The position numbers and the translations under genes were made by a program. The notes beneath the pieces were generated by a model. The model was not told the origin of the DNA and did not search any database. It was given only the letters and a program-made list of their open reading frames with translations. DNA of 64,000 bases from Microstegium vimineum (lineage: Eukaryota > Streptophyta > Magnoliopsida > Poales > Poaceae), in assembly GCA_022036555.1 (NCBI GenBank), contig CM039140.1, positions 26,741,843-26,805,842 of the forward strand, written 5' to 3'. Positions 21,166 through 32,484 of this stretch are shown here, in pieces. The first letter of the stretch is position 1. The number at the start of each line of letters is the position of its first letter.

Positions 21166-22398
21166 TCACGTGAAGAACGGTATTGGGAAGAAGAAGAGGA
21201 ACATCGGGAATGGCTTCGACATAAGGACCACTGGAGGTGTCCCTTCTTTGTTCATTGCTGGGAAGAAGGCATCAAGCTGCCCACTGCCGATAACTGTTCA
21301 GAGTGCAACGGGTACTACATAGCCGATCGGTCAGGTAAGCGACCTTGTTTTGATGATCAGGCACCCAGGTACGCCAGGCCGTTCAGAGAAGACAGATCGG
21401 CACGTGACCGACTGGGGGGTAAGCTCAGTGCCCATGATCGGCTTGGCAGGCGTGTTGACCAGAGGGAGCTGGAGGAGATGGCTAATGCTAGAGTGCCCGA
21501 TGAAGAGATATTCTCCAGAGATCCCAACATCGGAAGAAGTGCCGATGTAAGCAGTGAGAAGCAGCATCAACCTGTCTGGAAGACCAAGCTTCCTCCCTGG
21601 TGCCCTAAGGGTTTGACTAAAACACAGAAGAGGAGGATCCAGCGCCAGCGCCGCGACGACCTGCATGACAGTGCAGAACCCTCGGAAGAGAAGCAATGGA
21701 GGCCGAAGCGTAAGGACAGGAGCCCATCGGCAGATGTAAACATGGTTGTCATGTTGCCGATGGAGTTTATGGCGCCCGTCAGCGACGATGAAGAGGCTGC
21801 CGATATGGCACAATTGGTGCTAGATCCGATGACGGCTGTCTTTGAAAAGCCTGCCAAAGAAGAGAGGCAGCACCTAAGAGCTCTGTTTGTCAAGGGCAAG
21901 GTGGATGGTCGGCCGATGACCAAGATGCTAGTGGATGGTGGTGCATCGATCAACATAATGCCCTATGTTGTGTTCAGGAAGCTTGGCAAAGGTGATCGAG
22001 ATTTGGTCGAAACCGACATGAAGCTCAAGGACTTCGAAGGCAATGTGTCAACCGCCATGGGAGCTGTATGTGTTGAATTAACCATCGACAGTAAGACTTT
22101 GCCGACAACGTTCTTTGTAATCAGCGGCAAAGGCACCTACAACTTGCTCCTTGGGAGGGACTGGATCCATGCTAATTGCTGTATCCCTTCTACTATGCAT
22201 CAGAGTCTGGTACAGTGGATCGGGGACAGAATTGAAGTAGTCCGCGGTGAAGCCCCATCTACTGTTGCATCGGCAGAGTTGGACACTTATGAGCAGACTA
22301 GGTGCATATCTGGCGAAGCCTGGGACAAAGAGTTCCTCAAAGTTGCCGATTACCGCATCAAACCGATCCAAGCAGTCGGTCATGAGGAGGAGTCTTAA
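21166..22398 (+). pseudogene. Element C protease region
   Basis: Same frame as gag after the stop at 21163. It has a charged spacer (TKLPPWCPKGLTKTQKRR) and then an aspartic protease with catalytic motif MLVDGGASINIMP (about 21925-21963) and the C-terminal flap-side motif YNLLLGRDWIHA. Asp-Gly-Gly in place of Asp-Ser/Thr-Gly is usual in this lineage. It stops at 22396-22398; the RT frame starts one base earlier in another phase, so an indel lies at the join. Confidence 0.88.
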
Positions 22399-23363
22399 TG
22401 GATCAGTTCGCCGATGGCGGAAAATTGGGGCAGGGCTTCACGTCTGCCGATGACTTGCTCGAGGTCGACATCGGCGATGGTAGCAAACCTAGGCCTACTT
22501 TCATTAGTGCTAAGTTAGATTCCCAATGTAAGCAGCAGTTAATTGATTTATTAAAAGAGAATAAAGATTGTTTTGCTTGGGATTATACAGAGATGTCTGG
22601 TTTAGACCGATCGATAGTTGAACATCGGTTACCCATCAAGTCTGGTTTTCAGCCACATCGGCAGCCGACACGCCGATGCAATCCTACTATCTTACCCGAT
22701 ATTAAGGCTGAGATTACTAAGTTGATCGAGGCTGGATTTATTCGGCAATGCCGATATGCCGATTGGATTTCTAATGTGGTTCCTGTGTATAAAAAGAATG
22801 GAAAACTTCGTGTTTGCATTGATTTCAGGAATCTGAACAAGGCTACGTCGATGGATGGCTATCCGATGCCTGTTGCCGATCTGTTGATCGATGCTGCTGC
22901 TGGACATCAAATTATTAGCTTCATGGATGGTAATGCTAGGTATAATCAGATATTCATGGCTGAAGAAGACATACCCAAGACTGTTTTCCGATGTCCAGGT
23001 CACGTTGGTTTATTTGAATGGGTAGTCATGACTTTTGGCTTGAAGAATGCCGGTGCTACTTATCAGAGGGCAATGAATTTTATCTTTCATAAGTACATCG
23101 GCACAATAGTTGAAATCTATATCGATGACGCAGTGGTTAAGTCTGGGGACTTCGGAAAGCATCTTGCCGATTTGCGGAAAATATTGGAGTGCACGAGGGA
23201 ACATGGGTTGAAGATGAATCCTAACAAGTGTGCGTTTGGCGTATCGGCAGGGCAGTTTTTGGGCTTCATGGTGCATCAGAGAGGCATTGAAATCGGCAGA
23301 AAATCTATTGATGCAATTAACAAGGTAGTTGCTCCACAAACAAGACTGAGCTGCAGTCTCTGA
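22398..23363 (+). pseudogene. Element C reverse transcriptase
   Basis: Plus strand. The conserved start CFAWDYTEMSGLDRSIVEHRL is followed by EAGFIRQCRYADWISNVVPV, VCIDFRNLNKAT, FMDGNARYNQI, TFGLKNAGATYQRAM and the catalytic YIDDAVVKS (23118-23144). The second residue after the Asp pair is Ala rather than the usual Val. One base indel near 23335 shifts the frame; the RT tail (LIGKVNFIRRFI, then FSPLLKLK) continues in the next frame. Confidence 0.94.
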
Positions 23364-25633
23364 TCGGCAAGGTTAATTTCATTAGAAGATTTATATCCAA
23401 TCTGTCTAGTAAGATTAAATCTTTTAGTCCTCTGTTAAAGTTGAAAGCCGATCAAGAGTTCATATGGAGAGAAGAGCAGCAGTCAGCCTTAGAAGAGATT
23501 AAAAGATACTTGGTAAATCCTCCAGTCTTAGTTCCACCTCAACACGGGAAGCCTTTCAGGTTATATTTGTCTGCCGATGACGGTGTTATCGGATCAGCCT
23601 TAATTCAAGAATTTGAAGGGAAAGAGCGTGTAATATACTACTTGAGCAGAAGATTGGTGGATGCTGAAACCAGGTATTCGGCCATAGAAAGATTGTGCTT
23701 ATGTTTATACTTCTCTTGCATTAAATTAAGACATTATTTACTGTCAGCCGAATGCACTGTTGTCTGCAAAGATGATGTAGTGAAGTACATGTTGTCAATG
23801 CCGATTTTGAGTGGACGGATCGGTAAGTGGATTTTGGCACTATCAGAGTTCGACCTAAGGTATGAATCGGCAAAAGCTGTTAAAGGTCAGGTGATGGCCG
23901 ATTTTGTCACTCAGCACTGCAATACGGTGAGCTTTGTTGAGATTGCTCCTTGGTCTCTATTCTTTGATGGGTCTACGTGCAAGGAAGGAGCAGGTATCGG
24001 TATTCTGTTGATTTCACCCCGAGGACAGAGATATGAGATTTCATTGCCGATTGTTGCTACTTCGACAAACAATCAGGCTGAGTACCAGGCTTTGCTTAAG
24101 GGGTTGGAACTACTCAGGGAGGTACGTGCCGATGCTGTTGAAATCTTCGGTGATTCCATGTTGGTGATTAATCAGTTGATCAGGATATATGAATGCCGAA
24201 GTGAAGTGCTAATTGCATCCCATGAGCGGTGTTTGCGGTTGTTAAAGGAGTTCAAAGAATACCGCCTTGAGCACATTCCAAGGTTGCATAATGAAGGGGC
24301 CAATCGGTTAGCACAGAATGCCTCAGGATATCAGCCAATTCAGGAAGTCACGACATCGGTAACAGTTGCCGATGACTGGAAAAAGGAGATTGCCGATTAC
24401 CTGAGGGATCCGTCTAGAAAAGTTGAAAGGCGTTTAAGGTTCCAAGCCACTAAGTATGTGCTCCTTGACAATGAGTTGTATTATCGGACAATTGATGGGG
24501 TTTTACTTAGATGTCTTGGCAAAGAGGAGTCGAAAGAGTTGATGGGTGAGATCCATGAAGGTGTATGTGGAGCGCATCAATCGACATTCAAGATGAAGTG
24601 GATGATTAGGCGGAATGGATATTATTGGCCAACAATCCTTGAAGATTGCTTCAATTATTTCAAAGGGTGTCAGGACTGTCAGAAGTTTGGTAATGTGCAA
24701 AGGGCACCTGCATCGGCAATGAATCCTATAATCAAGCCTTGGCCGTTCAGAGGGTGGGCTATTGATCTCATCGGCCAGATTTATCCGCCGTCGAGCAAGG
24801 GGCATAAGTTCATACTTGTTGCTACCGATTACTTCACCAAATGGGTTGAGGCAATCCCCTTGAAGAAGGTGACATCGGCAAACATGGTGGATTTCGTTAA
24901 GGAGCACATCGTTTACCGATTTGGTATTCCTCAGACCATTACTACCGATCAAGGGACCATGTTCACATCGGGAGAGTTTGATGACTTTGCTGCTAGCATG
25001 GGTTTCAAGGTGCTAAATTCCTCTCCTTATTACGCTCAAGCTAATGGTCAAGCTAAAGCGACTAATAAAGGAGTCATTAAGCTTATAAAGCGCAAGATTG
25101 AAGAAAATCCCAGGAGGTGGCACATGGTATTAAATGAAGCTTTATGGTCATATCGGATGGCTTGTCATGGTGCAACCAAAGTCTCGCCGTATCAATTGGT
25201 TTATGGACACGATGCTGTCCTACCTTGGGAAATTAAAACTGGTTCTAGGCGATTATCTTTTCAGGATCAGTTGACGACCGATGATTATATTACTCTGATG
25301 AAGGATGAGTTAGAAGATTTGGCAGGTCATCGGTTAAGAGCATTAATTAGTATTGAAGAAAATAAGAAGAGAGTTGCCCGATGGTATGACAAGAAAGTAA
25401 AGGTAAAGGAATTTGCCGATGGCGATTTGGTTTGGAAGTTGATTTTACCGATTGGGACTAAGAGCTCTAAATTTGGAAAGTGGTCCCCTAATTGGGAAGG
25501 TCCTTATCGGGTAAAACAGTCTGCTCCTGGTAACGCGTACATTTTGGAAACCCTCGAGGGAGTGGCATTTTCTAGGGCGATCAACGGCAAATACTTAAAG
25601 AGATATTACCCTAGCATATGGGAAGATGCATAA
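23364..25633 (+). pseudogene. Element C RT tail, RNase H and integrase
   Basis: Open from 23441 to the stop at 25633. Order: RT-like RNase H domain (FRLYLSADDGVIGSALIQ, YLSRRLVDAETRYS), plant RNase H (SLFFDGSTCKEGAG, NNQAEYQALLKGL, GDSMLVINQ, with Asn in EGANRLAQ where Asp may stand), integrase zinc domain (H..H and CQDCQK complete) and the integrase core. Core acidic residues are Asp in WAIDLIGQ and Asp in TTDQGT (24947-24949). The third, expected Glu in NGQAxATNK, is Lys (AAA at 25055-25057), exactly 36 codons after the second Asp. The integrase would therefore be inactive even if the upstream frameshifts were absent. The C-terminal part ends KYLKRYYPS without a chromodomain. Confidence 0.94.
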
Positions 25634-25750
25634 TGCTTAGTCGAGTGCCGATGAAAAGAAAACTTATAAAAACATTGGTAAAAACAAACTGACATTGTAT
25701 TACGAGACAAAATCAAGTATCAGGCTACATTCTTGCCGATACAACAGGCA

Positions 25751-28700
25751 TTAGAATAAGAAGTGGATAACGTTTATCGCACGCAGGCGAATTTGATCTA
25801 TTCCGTCTATCTCCTTGGCGTCAGCATCGGCAGAGCCCTCACCCGGCTTGATTTTCTTCTTCCATGAGATAGCTTGCCGAGCGTACTGATCCCTTTCTTG
25901 CTGTAAAGCCCCGATGGAGTCAGACAGTTGAGTCTTTTGTTGATTGGTAGCTGTCAGACCCCCTTCGACCTTTTGCAGCTCTGCCAATAGCTCCTCCCTC
26001 CTTGCCGACAGTCGAGAGATTTCCTGGTCAAGGTTGCCGATGGAAACTTTGGCTTGACCAATGCTTCTGTGCTTCTCATCGGCAAGGCGTTTAAATCTGA
26101 GCTTCTCTTCCTCGCTCTTGGCTTGGGCCGCTCTATCGGCAATGCGACGAGTAAGCCTCTGGTACTGGATCTGTTTGACATCAATGGAAGCTGCCTGAAG
26201 GAGGGTTTCTGCTGCATCGGCGGAAAGATGGCTTTGGATATCTTTGAATATGATCCTTGCCGCCGATGAGTCCTGGACGAGTTGAGAGGTATCTTGCAGC
26301 AGCAAGGAAAGCAATTCTTCAAGTTTGGACTTGACTTCTGCCGATAGAGCAAGGATGGAGCTTTCCTCTTCATCGTCATCGGGGACGTTGACGGCAAAAG
26401 AGAATAAACTGTCTGCTTGGAGGCGGCCTTGATGCTCATCTTCATTCTGAAGGTTTAGGCTGTAGGAGAAGAGGCTGTCTGGAGAGTCTTGGGCCTGAAA
26501 ACAGAGGTTAGAATATGCCGATTGTAAAACTATAAGCTTTGGAGTAATCGACTTACCGTCTTGAAGCGGATCTCCTGCCTGGGACTTGGCATATTGGATG
26601 GCCCAGCTTCATCCTGAACATCGGCAGTGGATGCCGATGACTGGACCCTTGTTGGAGAAGCAGCCGAGGCCGCTGGTGCTGGAATAGTTGTAGCCGGCGT
26701 TACCTCCGATGTAGTGGCAGTTCCTTGTGGTTCCGTCCTGACATCGGGGACTTGGGTTGACGGTGCCGATGCTGACGTCGTTGCCACTACGGAAGGTTGA
26801 GTGGTTCCTTCGCCGGGTAGTCTGGCTGGCGATGCCGATGCCGATGCTACCTCCGCCGCTACGGTGGGAGTTGTTTCTTCATTCAGCATGGCCGCTGCCG
26901 ATGCCGATGTCGTTTCAGTCGTCGCAGCAGCTACTATCTCCTGGGCGGGAGCGTCATCCATTGGTTGTTCAGGTACGGAAGCCAATGGAGGTTCTGCCAA
27001 TGATCCGCCAGCAGGTGGTGCGATTGGGGCCGGAAGCAGTCTTACTGGCGGCGCATCGGCAGCTGGTGGTGCAGTTGGAGCCGATGGCAGAGAAGAAGCC
27101 AGCCTCAAGCGCCTTTTCTTTGTCGGCACAGCAGCAGGAGAGCCGATCCGCTTGGATGAGGACTGGGGGGCATCGGCAACAGGGCTAGAAGTCATTTGTA
27201 TGCGGGAAGCAGATGCCGATGACCATAGTGCCTGAAAATACAAAGTGAGTTATGCAAAATAAATGTTGCCGATGAAACAGTATGTGATCGGTGCAAGTAA
27301 AGAGTTTACTGCATAAGTTTGCGTCAAGGCAATAGCGGTAGCCGATGTAGCCTGAGCTGTTGTAGGCATCGGCAAAGGTACCTGTTGAGGCGTGAAGGCG
27401 GCCAACGTCGGAGCTTTGTTGCCGATGATCGATATAGGACCCATCATCCGAAGATTGAAGGGTCTACCGCTGTTGCTCATTGTGGGGACTGGATCATCGG
27501 CCTGTCAAGTACAAAAGTGCAAAGGAGTTAAGTGTTGATACCGATGACAAATAAAGTAATAAAAGTACATCGGATAGCAGACTTACTGCGTCGTCAGGAA
27601 TGAGGTAATCGGCGTCGATCAAGTGCCGATAATAGTGCGAAGACTTAGCGAGTAGTTGGCACTTCCATTCTTGCCACCAAGACTTGAACTCGTTGGTGAT
27701 GAAGGAGGTTGGCGACCAGGAGGACAAGTCGAGGTCTGACAGATCGGCATCGGCAGGAAGGCTGATGACTTTATTCCAATCCAGATTGCTGGAAATTGCC
27801 TGCCTGGGTCTTACTACCCTGGAGTAGCACAGCTTGATCGGCAGTTGGCCAAATGCCAGTTGTCTTGCCGCTGCCGATGGATGGTAGAACTTGTACGACG
27901 GTGGAGCATTCTTCCCAAATCCAAAAATGTTTACCGGGAGAGCTTGGGGAGTAATGCTGGCCCTCATAATTGCTTGGTTTTCGGGCAGGTTCATATCAGT
28001 CAAGTTGAACAGCAGTGGGAACTGGTTGTGTTCATTAAGATACGGCCACCAAGCCCGTTCCGATGAGGGGAGTCCGTTGTAGAACCTCTAGAAATAGTAA
28101 CCGAAGTGCTCTACATCGGCATCGGTACCTGGCAGCACTATGACGACTTCTCCAAAGTTAAGTGGAGCTCGGGTTGCCGATTTATCATCATCGTATCGGT
28201 AATCTTCTGATATGTCCCTCGGGAATTGTTGGGCAAATAGATCAAACCCGAGAGCCTTGTGCATATGAGCGTTCAGCCATAGGTTGATGAACCACCAGGG
28301 GCCTCCGAGATTGCCGATGGGCTCTCCTAGCAGCAGCTTATTGGATACTTGGTGCAGCAATCGGTAAACTGACCCGAGGAGGTACCTACCTAGGGGGAGC
28401 CTTGTGCCATTGGCAAGCAGTTCGGCCGTAGGGAGGTGCATGGTGGTCGGGCTGATAGTTTTGCCACAGAAGACAAACTTTTCCAACCACATGTTTAAGA
28501 AGATGGCATGCTCCCGTTGGCTTACCGATCCGGTTTTCTGGTGTTCCTGAATGTAACCTGTCCAGAGCCGATACTACGGGTGTTCACTTTGTGCTCAGCT
28601 TTTCTGTTGAAGAGGCTAAGTGTATCGGCAGAGGTGATATCCAAGCCAGTTAGCATGTAGACATCGGCAAGGGTGGGAGTAGCCGGTCCATGCCTGAAGA

Positions 28701-29031
28701 GGAAAGCGTTCATACTATCGGACCAGAAATATGAAGCTGCTATCATCAAGTTCTCATTCCTCTCTGCATCGGCAATTGAAAGCCTAATACATTGATCTAA
28801 GCCACGCTCCTGCCAGTATACTTGCTGTGACCTGGCCAACCTCAAGTACCAGTTTTTCCATCCTTTGGTGTGCTTAGGCCATGAGCGGAATGTATCCTTC
28901 CACAGCCCTAGGTCGAAACTCTCAGATCTAAGCGCTATCCGGTTGGTTTCTGCGTTGATGATGGAGGTGGGGTCTGGATTGCCCATTGGGCCTAGGCAAC
29001 TAAGATTGGAACCAGCGAGGGGGATGATCAC
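25751..29031 (-). pseudogene. Antisense four-exon gene of element C: plant mobile domain plus coiled coil
   Basis: Minus strand. Exon 1 is 29031-27587, exon 2 27501-27310, exon 3 27231-26557 and exon 4 26494-25751. All three introns (85, 78 and 62 bp) have GT..AG ends (donors GTAAGT, GTAAAC, GTAAGT) and all junctions are phase 0. Exon 1 resembles the plant mobile domain (PMD, aminotransferase-like, as in MAIN/MAIL1): DTFRSWPKHTKGWKNWYLRL, FLFRHGPATPTLADVYMLTGL, REHAIFLNMWLEKFVF, LPTAELLANGTRLPLG. It carries a one-base frameshift near 28540 and a TAG at 28088-28090. Exon 3 is Ala/Pro/Thr-rich with a nuclear-type KKRRLR. Exon 4 is a long coiled coil (EEEKLRFKRLADEKHRS, then LSARREELLAELQKVEGGL). 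The undamaged product would be about 1,000 residues. PMD genes captured by plant transposons are known; the role here is unknown. Confidence 0.85.
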
Positions 29032-29587
29032 TTTGTTGTACAGCTGCTAGGGTTCGAAAAAGGGACGAATCAAAAGGAAGAATAGGGATAAAACTAGGTT
29101 TTTGCGGAGAAAAGATTTGTGCAAAGAGGTTGGATTGGATGGGAAATGAATCTTACCTTCGGGATGTCAACTTGGATCGCCATTTGGAGCCGGAGAGATG
29201 CTTGATTCGTCCTTGGAGTGCGAAGAAGTACTGTTGCTCGAGCCTGTGTTCTTCAGGGCAGCCGGAGGTTGAAGACGAAGGTAGGAAAGTGAAAGTGAAA
29301 ATGGGCTCGGGTAAAAAGGCAGTGTGGATCCCGGTAACTTTTATAATCCTGTTCAGGGGCATTTTGGGGTTCTGTTCCACGCTGTGCAAGAATGTAGGGA
29401 GGCCCGCGGTGATCGAGGTGGTCTGTAACTGTTCGTGCTACAATCGAGGGATTTTATTATTAAATTGCAGTTCCACACGCGGGGATCGAGGAAACCGTAC
29501 GCTTATCTCGGGGGTAACGGCTACAGCAACGGCTACATCAACGGCTACAGTGGAGAGAATTTCGGCACGTAAAGTTATACGCTCCGA
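29032..29587. other. Element C region between antisense gene and right LTR
   Basis: Upstream side of the antisense gene, so its promoter should lie here or in the LTR read backwards. No clear minus-strand TATA box seen. A short GGCTAC-type repeat (GGCTACAGCAACGGCTACAT) lies at about 29517-29550. Confidence 0.5.
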
Positions 29588-29601
29588 AACTGGGGGGCAT
29601 G
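29588..29601 (+). promoter_or_regulatory. Element C polypurine tract
   Basis: AACTGGGGGGCATG directly against the LTR start TGTTGACACC; primes plus-strand synthesis. Confidence 0.8.
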
Positions 29602-29663
29602 TGTTGACACCGTTTTTCGACACGTGTCAAATGGGATGAAGCTTGACTGGTAAATTCTTTTTC

Positions 29664-29950
29664 TATCGGCATCGGTAAAATATAAGCCAATATGGCCGAT
29701 GGGGGAATGTTGTGGAAAGGCTAAGGATGTTGCCGATGAAGGCTGGGTGATCTTCGCCAACAAAGGTTGATAGATGATCTTGCTGATTGCTGACGAAGAA
29801 TTATTGCCGATGGTCAGTCATTGCCGATTGCCGATGGAGGTTTGTTGCCGATTGCCGATGAAAGATAGTTGCCGATTGCCGATAAAGCTCATTGCCGATT
29901 GCCGATGAATAGATGCTGCCGATTGCCGATCGGGAAAGTATTGCCGATGT
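29664..29950. repeat. Dense GCCGAT motif array in the U3 of element C
   Basis: Fifteen copies of GCCGAT or ATCGGC in about 290 bp, many as TTGCCGATTGCCGATG doublets about 30 bp apart. It is upstream of the TATA box, where enhancers or repressor sites would lie. Confidence 0.92.
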
Positions 29951-30264
29951 CGATGGGTGTGACTTAGCACTTGGTGGTAGCAGAAGACTACAGGTGGCTA
30001 AAGAAGGAAGGTGCGGATTAAAGGGATCTGCCAATGGAAAATTTCCATCGAGGAGTATAAGGAAATTGGTGTTCTGTGCCAGTATTATTATACTAGTTTG
30101 AGTCCGACTCTTGCATGGGTCGCTTATTTTCCTTTAAAATAGGTATATTTGTTTAGGAAATAAATATTGTCATCCGGCTCCTGCGCGAGTCAGTTTCCTT
30201 TAAAGTAGGAGTTTGTTTTAGGAAAGATATGTGTCGTGTCATTGTACAACTCTCCATGCGGGAG

Positions 30265-30272
30265 TATAAATA
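30265..30272 (+). promoter_or_regulatory. TATA box of element C LTR
   Basis: GAGTATAAATATGTGCCC inside the LTR, about 320 bp downstream of the GCCGAT array. Confidence 0.7.
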
Positions 30273-30694
30273 TGTGCCCGAGGGCTATGGAATAAAAAAA
30301 TAAATCCAATTCAAAAACAAACCAATTCTACTTTTTATCCTACTTTTACCGCAATTTACCCTTTTATGCATTAGTTATAGTTATCAACGAGTTCTTCAAG
30401 CTTTCGACGGGCTGCATCACCCTGATCTCCGTCAAAATCCTTGCTAGTTCCGCGTGGGAGTACCTCTAGGCTTTGGCAATCCGGGCGCATCGCTGTTTGC
30501 CTCGTCTAGCTCTGCTCTAGTTATCCGTGATCAATCTGAGCCTTGACGTCTGGGCGCATCGCTGTCGTCTTGTTCAGTTTGTCATAGTTATCATCCTTGT
30601 CGATTGATTGGTCAAATCGACTGGCACGCCCTCGACATCGAGCTTTGGGTAATAGCCCGAGGTGTTCACAGATCTGACGCTTTTTGTCTCAACA

Positions 30695-30718
30695 GCAAGC
30701 TTGACACCGGGTGTCACA
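30695..30718 (-). mobile_element. Element B, terminal 24 bp (LTR start on the minus strand)
   Basis: The minus strand reads TGTGACACCCGGTGTCAAGC, a typical start of a long gypsy LTR. It is bounded by element C on the left and by GGGGC on the right. Confidence 0.85.
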
Positions 30719-30723
30719 GGGGC
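30719..30723. repeat. Target-site duplication of insertion B, right copy (GGGGC)
   Basis: Same five bases as 781-785, directly after TGTCACA. Element A coding resumes at 30724. Confidence 0.9.
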
Positions 30724-32484
30724 AAGCGCCGGATTGCTGTTCATATCACCCTCAGGGGTCCACATGCACTATGTCATCCGTCTCCACTTCCCCGCCTCCA
30801 ACAATGTAGCCGAGTACGAGGCCCTCGTCACGGCCTACGCATCGCCATCGAGCTCGGGGTTCGACGCCTCGACGTGCGGGGGGACTCGCAGTTGGTGATT
30901 GACCAAGTGATGAAAGATTCGAGCTGCCACGACCCCAAGATGGAAGCCTACTGCAAGGAGGTCCGAAAACTGGAGGACAAATTCTACGGCCTCGAGCTCA
31001 ACCACACCGCCCACCGGTACAACGAAGCTGCCGACGAGCTGGCCAAAATCGCGTCTACTCGAGGTACGGTTCCTCCCGACGTCTTCTCGAGGGATCTCCA
31101 CAAGCCATCCGTCGACCTAGACTCAGGGGCTCCCGCCCTCGAGCAAGGGGTCGATCCACCCCCCTCGACTGATCCCCCCTCGAGCGGGGAAGAAGTCATG
31201 GAGATCGACGGGGCTGCCGCAGCGCCGACCCCTCCGACGGGTTGGCGCGCACCCTACCTCAAGTATCTGACACAGGGCGAACTCCCAGAGGACCGCACCA
31301 AGGCCCGTCGTGTAGCCCGACGTGCCAAAACCTACGTCTTGTACGGGGACGGCCGCGAGCTGTATCGACGTAGCCCTTCCGGGGTACTTCAACGCTGCCT
31401 CACCTTCGAGGAGGGGAGGGCATTGCTGAAGGATCTACACTCGAGGGCTTGTGGCACCACCGCGGTGCCAAGAACGCTGGTAGGAAGCGCCTTCCGACAA
31501 GGCTTATACTGGCCAACAGCCGTTACTGACGCCACCAAAATCGTCCAATCTTGCAAGGGATGCCAATTCTACGCCAGGCAGACCCACCTACCCGCCCAAG
31601 CTCTTCAGATGATACCGATAACTTGGCCGTTCGCAGTATGGGGGCTCGACATGGTCGGCCCCCTGAAAAGAACCAAGGGTGGCCACACCCACCTCCTCGT
31701 GGCTATAGACAAGTTCTCGAAGTGGATCGAGGCTCGACCCATCGCCAACATCCAGTCTCGACAAGCCGTGCTATTCTTCACCGACATCGTCCACCGCTTC
31801 GGGGTCCCCAACGTCATCATCACCGACAACGGCACGCAGTTCACCGGCCAAAAGTTCCTGGACTTCTGTGACCACCACCACATCAGGGTGAATTGGTCCG
31901 CAGTCGCCCACCCTCGAACTAATGGCCAGGTCGAGCGCGCCAACAGTATGGTTTTGCAGGGCCTCAAGCCAAGGATCTTCGACCAGCTGAACAGACACGG
32001 CAAGAGATGGGTTGATGAGCTGCCCGCTGTGCTATGGAGTCTCCGAACGACACCAAGTCGAGCCACAGGGTTCTCTCCGTTCTTCTTGGTCTATGGGTCC
32101 GAGGCCGTCCTCCCCACCGACCTCGAATACGGGTCCCCTCGACTGAAAGCCTACAGCGAGCAAGCCAACACAGTAGCCCGAGAGGACTCCCTCGACCAGC
32201 TCGAGGAAGCCCAAGATGTGGCCCTCTTCAAGTCGGCAAAGTACTAGCAGACACTGCGGCGCTACCACGACAAAAACGTGCGCAAAAGGGACCTCGATAT
32301 CGGTGACCTCGTTCTGCGCCATTGACAAAGCAACAGGGGACGTCACAAGCTGACGCCACCTTGGGAGGGGCCCTTCATCGTGGCAGAGGTACTGAAGCCC
32401 GGCACTTACAAACTGAAGAACGAGAAGGGCGAGATCCTCACCAATGCGTGGAACATAGAACAGCTACGTCGTTTCTATCCCTAA
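30724..32484 (+). pseudogene. Element A polyprotein, 3' part: RNase H and integrase
   Basis: Continues the frame of 1-785. RNase H motifs: NNVAEYEALV, RGDSQLVIDQVM and YNEAADELAKIAS. One base is lost near 30832 (between EALV and LRIAIEL). In the integrase zinc domain the second His is replaced (ACGTTAVPRTL); both Cys are present (SCKGCQ). Core acidic residues are intact: Asp 31648-31650, Asp 31825-31827, Glu 31933-31935 (36 codons apart). Stops at 32245-32247 (TAG after SAKY) and 32323-32325 (TGA), then the normal end LRRFYP at 32484. No chromodomain. Confidence 0.93.

Larger units (their letters stand above)
18367..30694 (+). mobile_element. Tat-type Ty3/gypsy retrotransposon C with antisense gene
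   Basis: Order: truncated left LTR (18367-18543), gag-protease-RT-RNase H-integrase on plus (18596-25633), antisense four-exon gene on minus (29031-25751), PPT and full right LTR (29602-30694). Integrase is last in pol and no chromodomain is seen. RNase H contains the NNQAEYQAL block of plant gypsy elements. The extra gene between pol and the LTR is typical of Tat. The element lies within B. The left part of its LTR and adjoining B sequence are missing, so no target duplication can be scored. GCCGAT/ATCGGC is strikingly frequent over its whole length. Confidence 0.93.
29602..30694 (+). repeat. Element C right LTR (1,093 bp)
   Basis: Starts TGTTGACACCG and ends TTTTTGTCTCAACA. Its last 177 bp match the left remnant. 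TATAAATA at 30265-30272 is followed by ATGTGCCCG and an A-rich AATAAA-type stretch at 30289-30305. The first 350 bp hold a dense array of GCCGAT motifs. Confidence 0.94.

Noticed and set aside
26757..27235. Plus-strand frames of 143-144 codons
   Set aside because: Shadows of exon 3 of the element C antisense gene, which has good splice sites on the minus strand.
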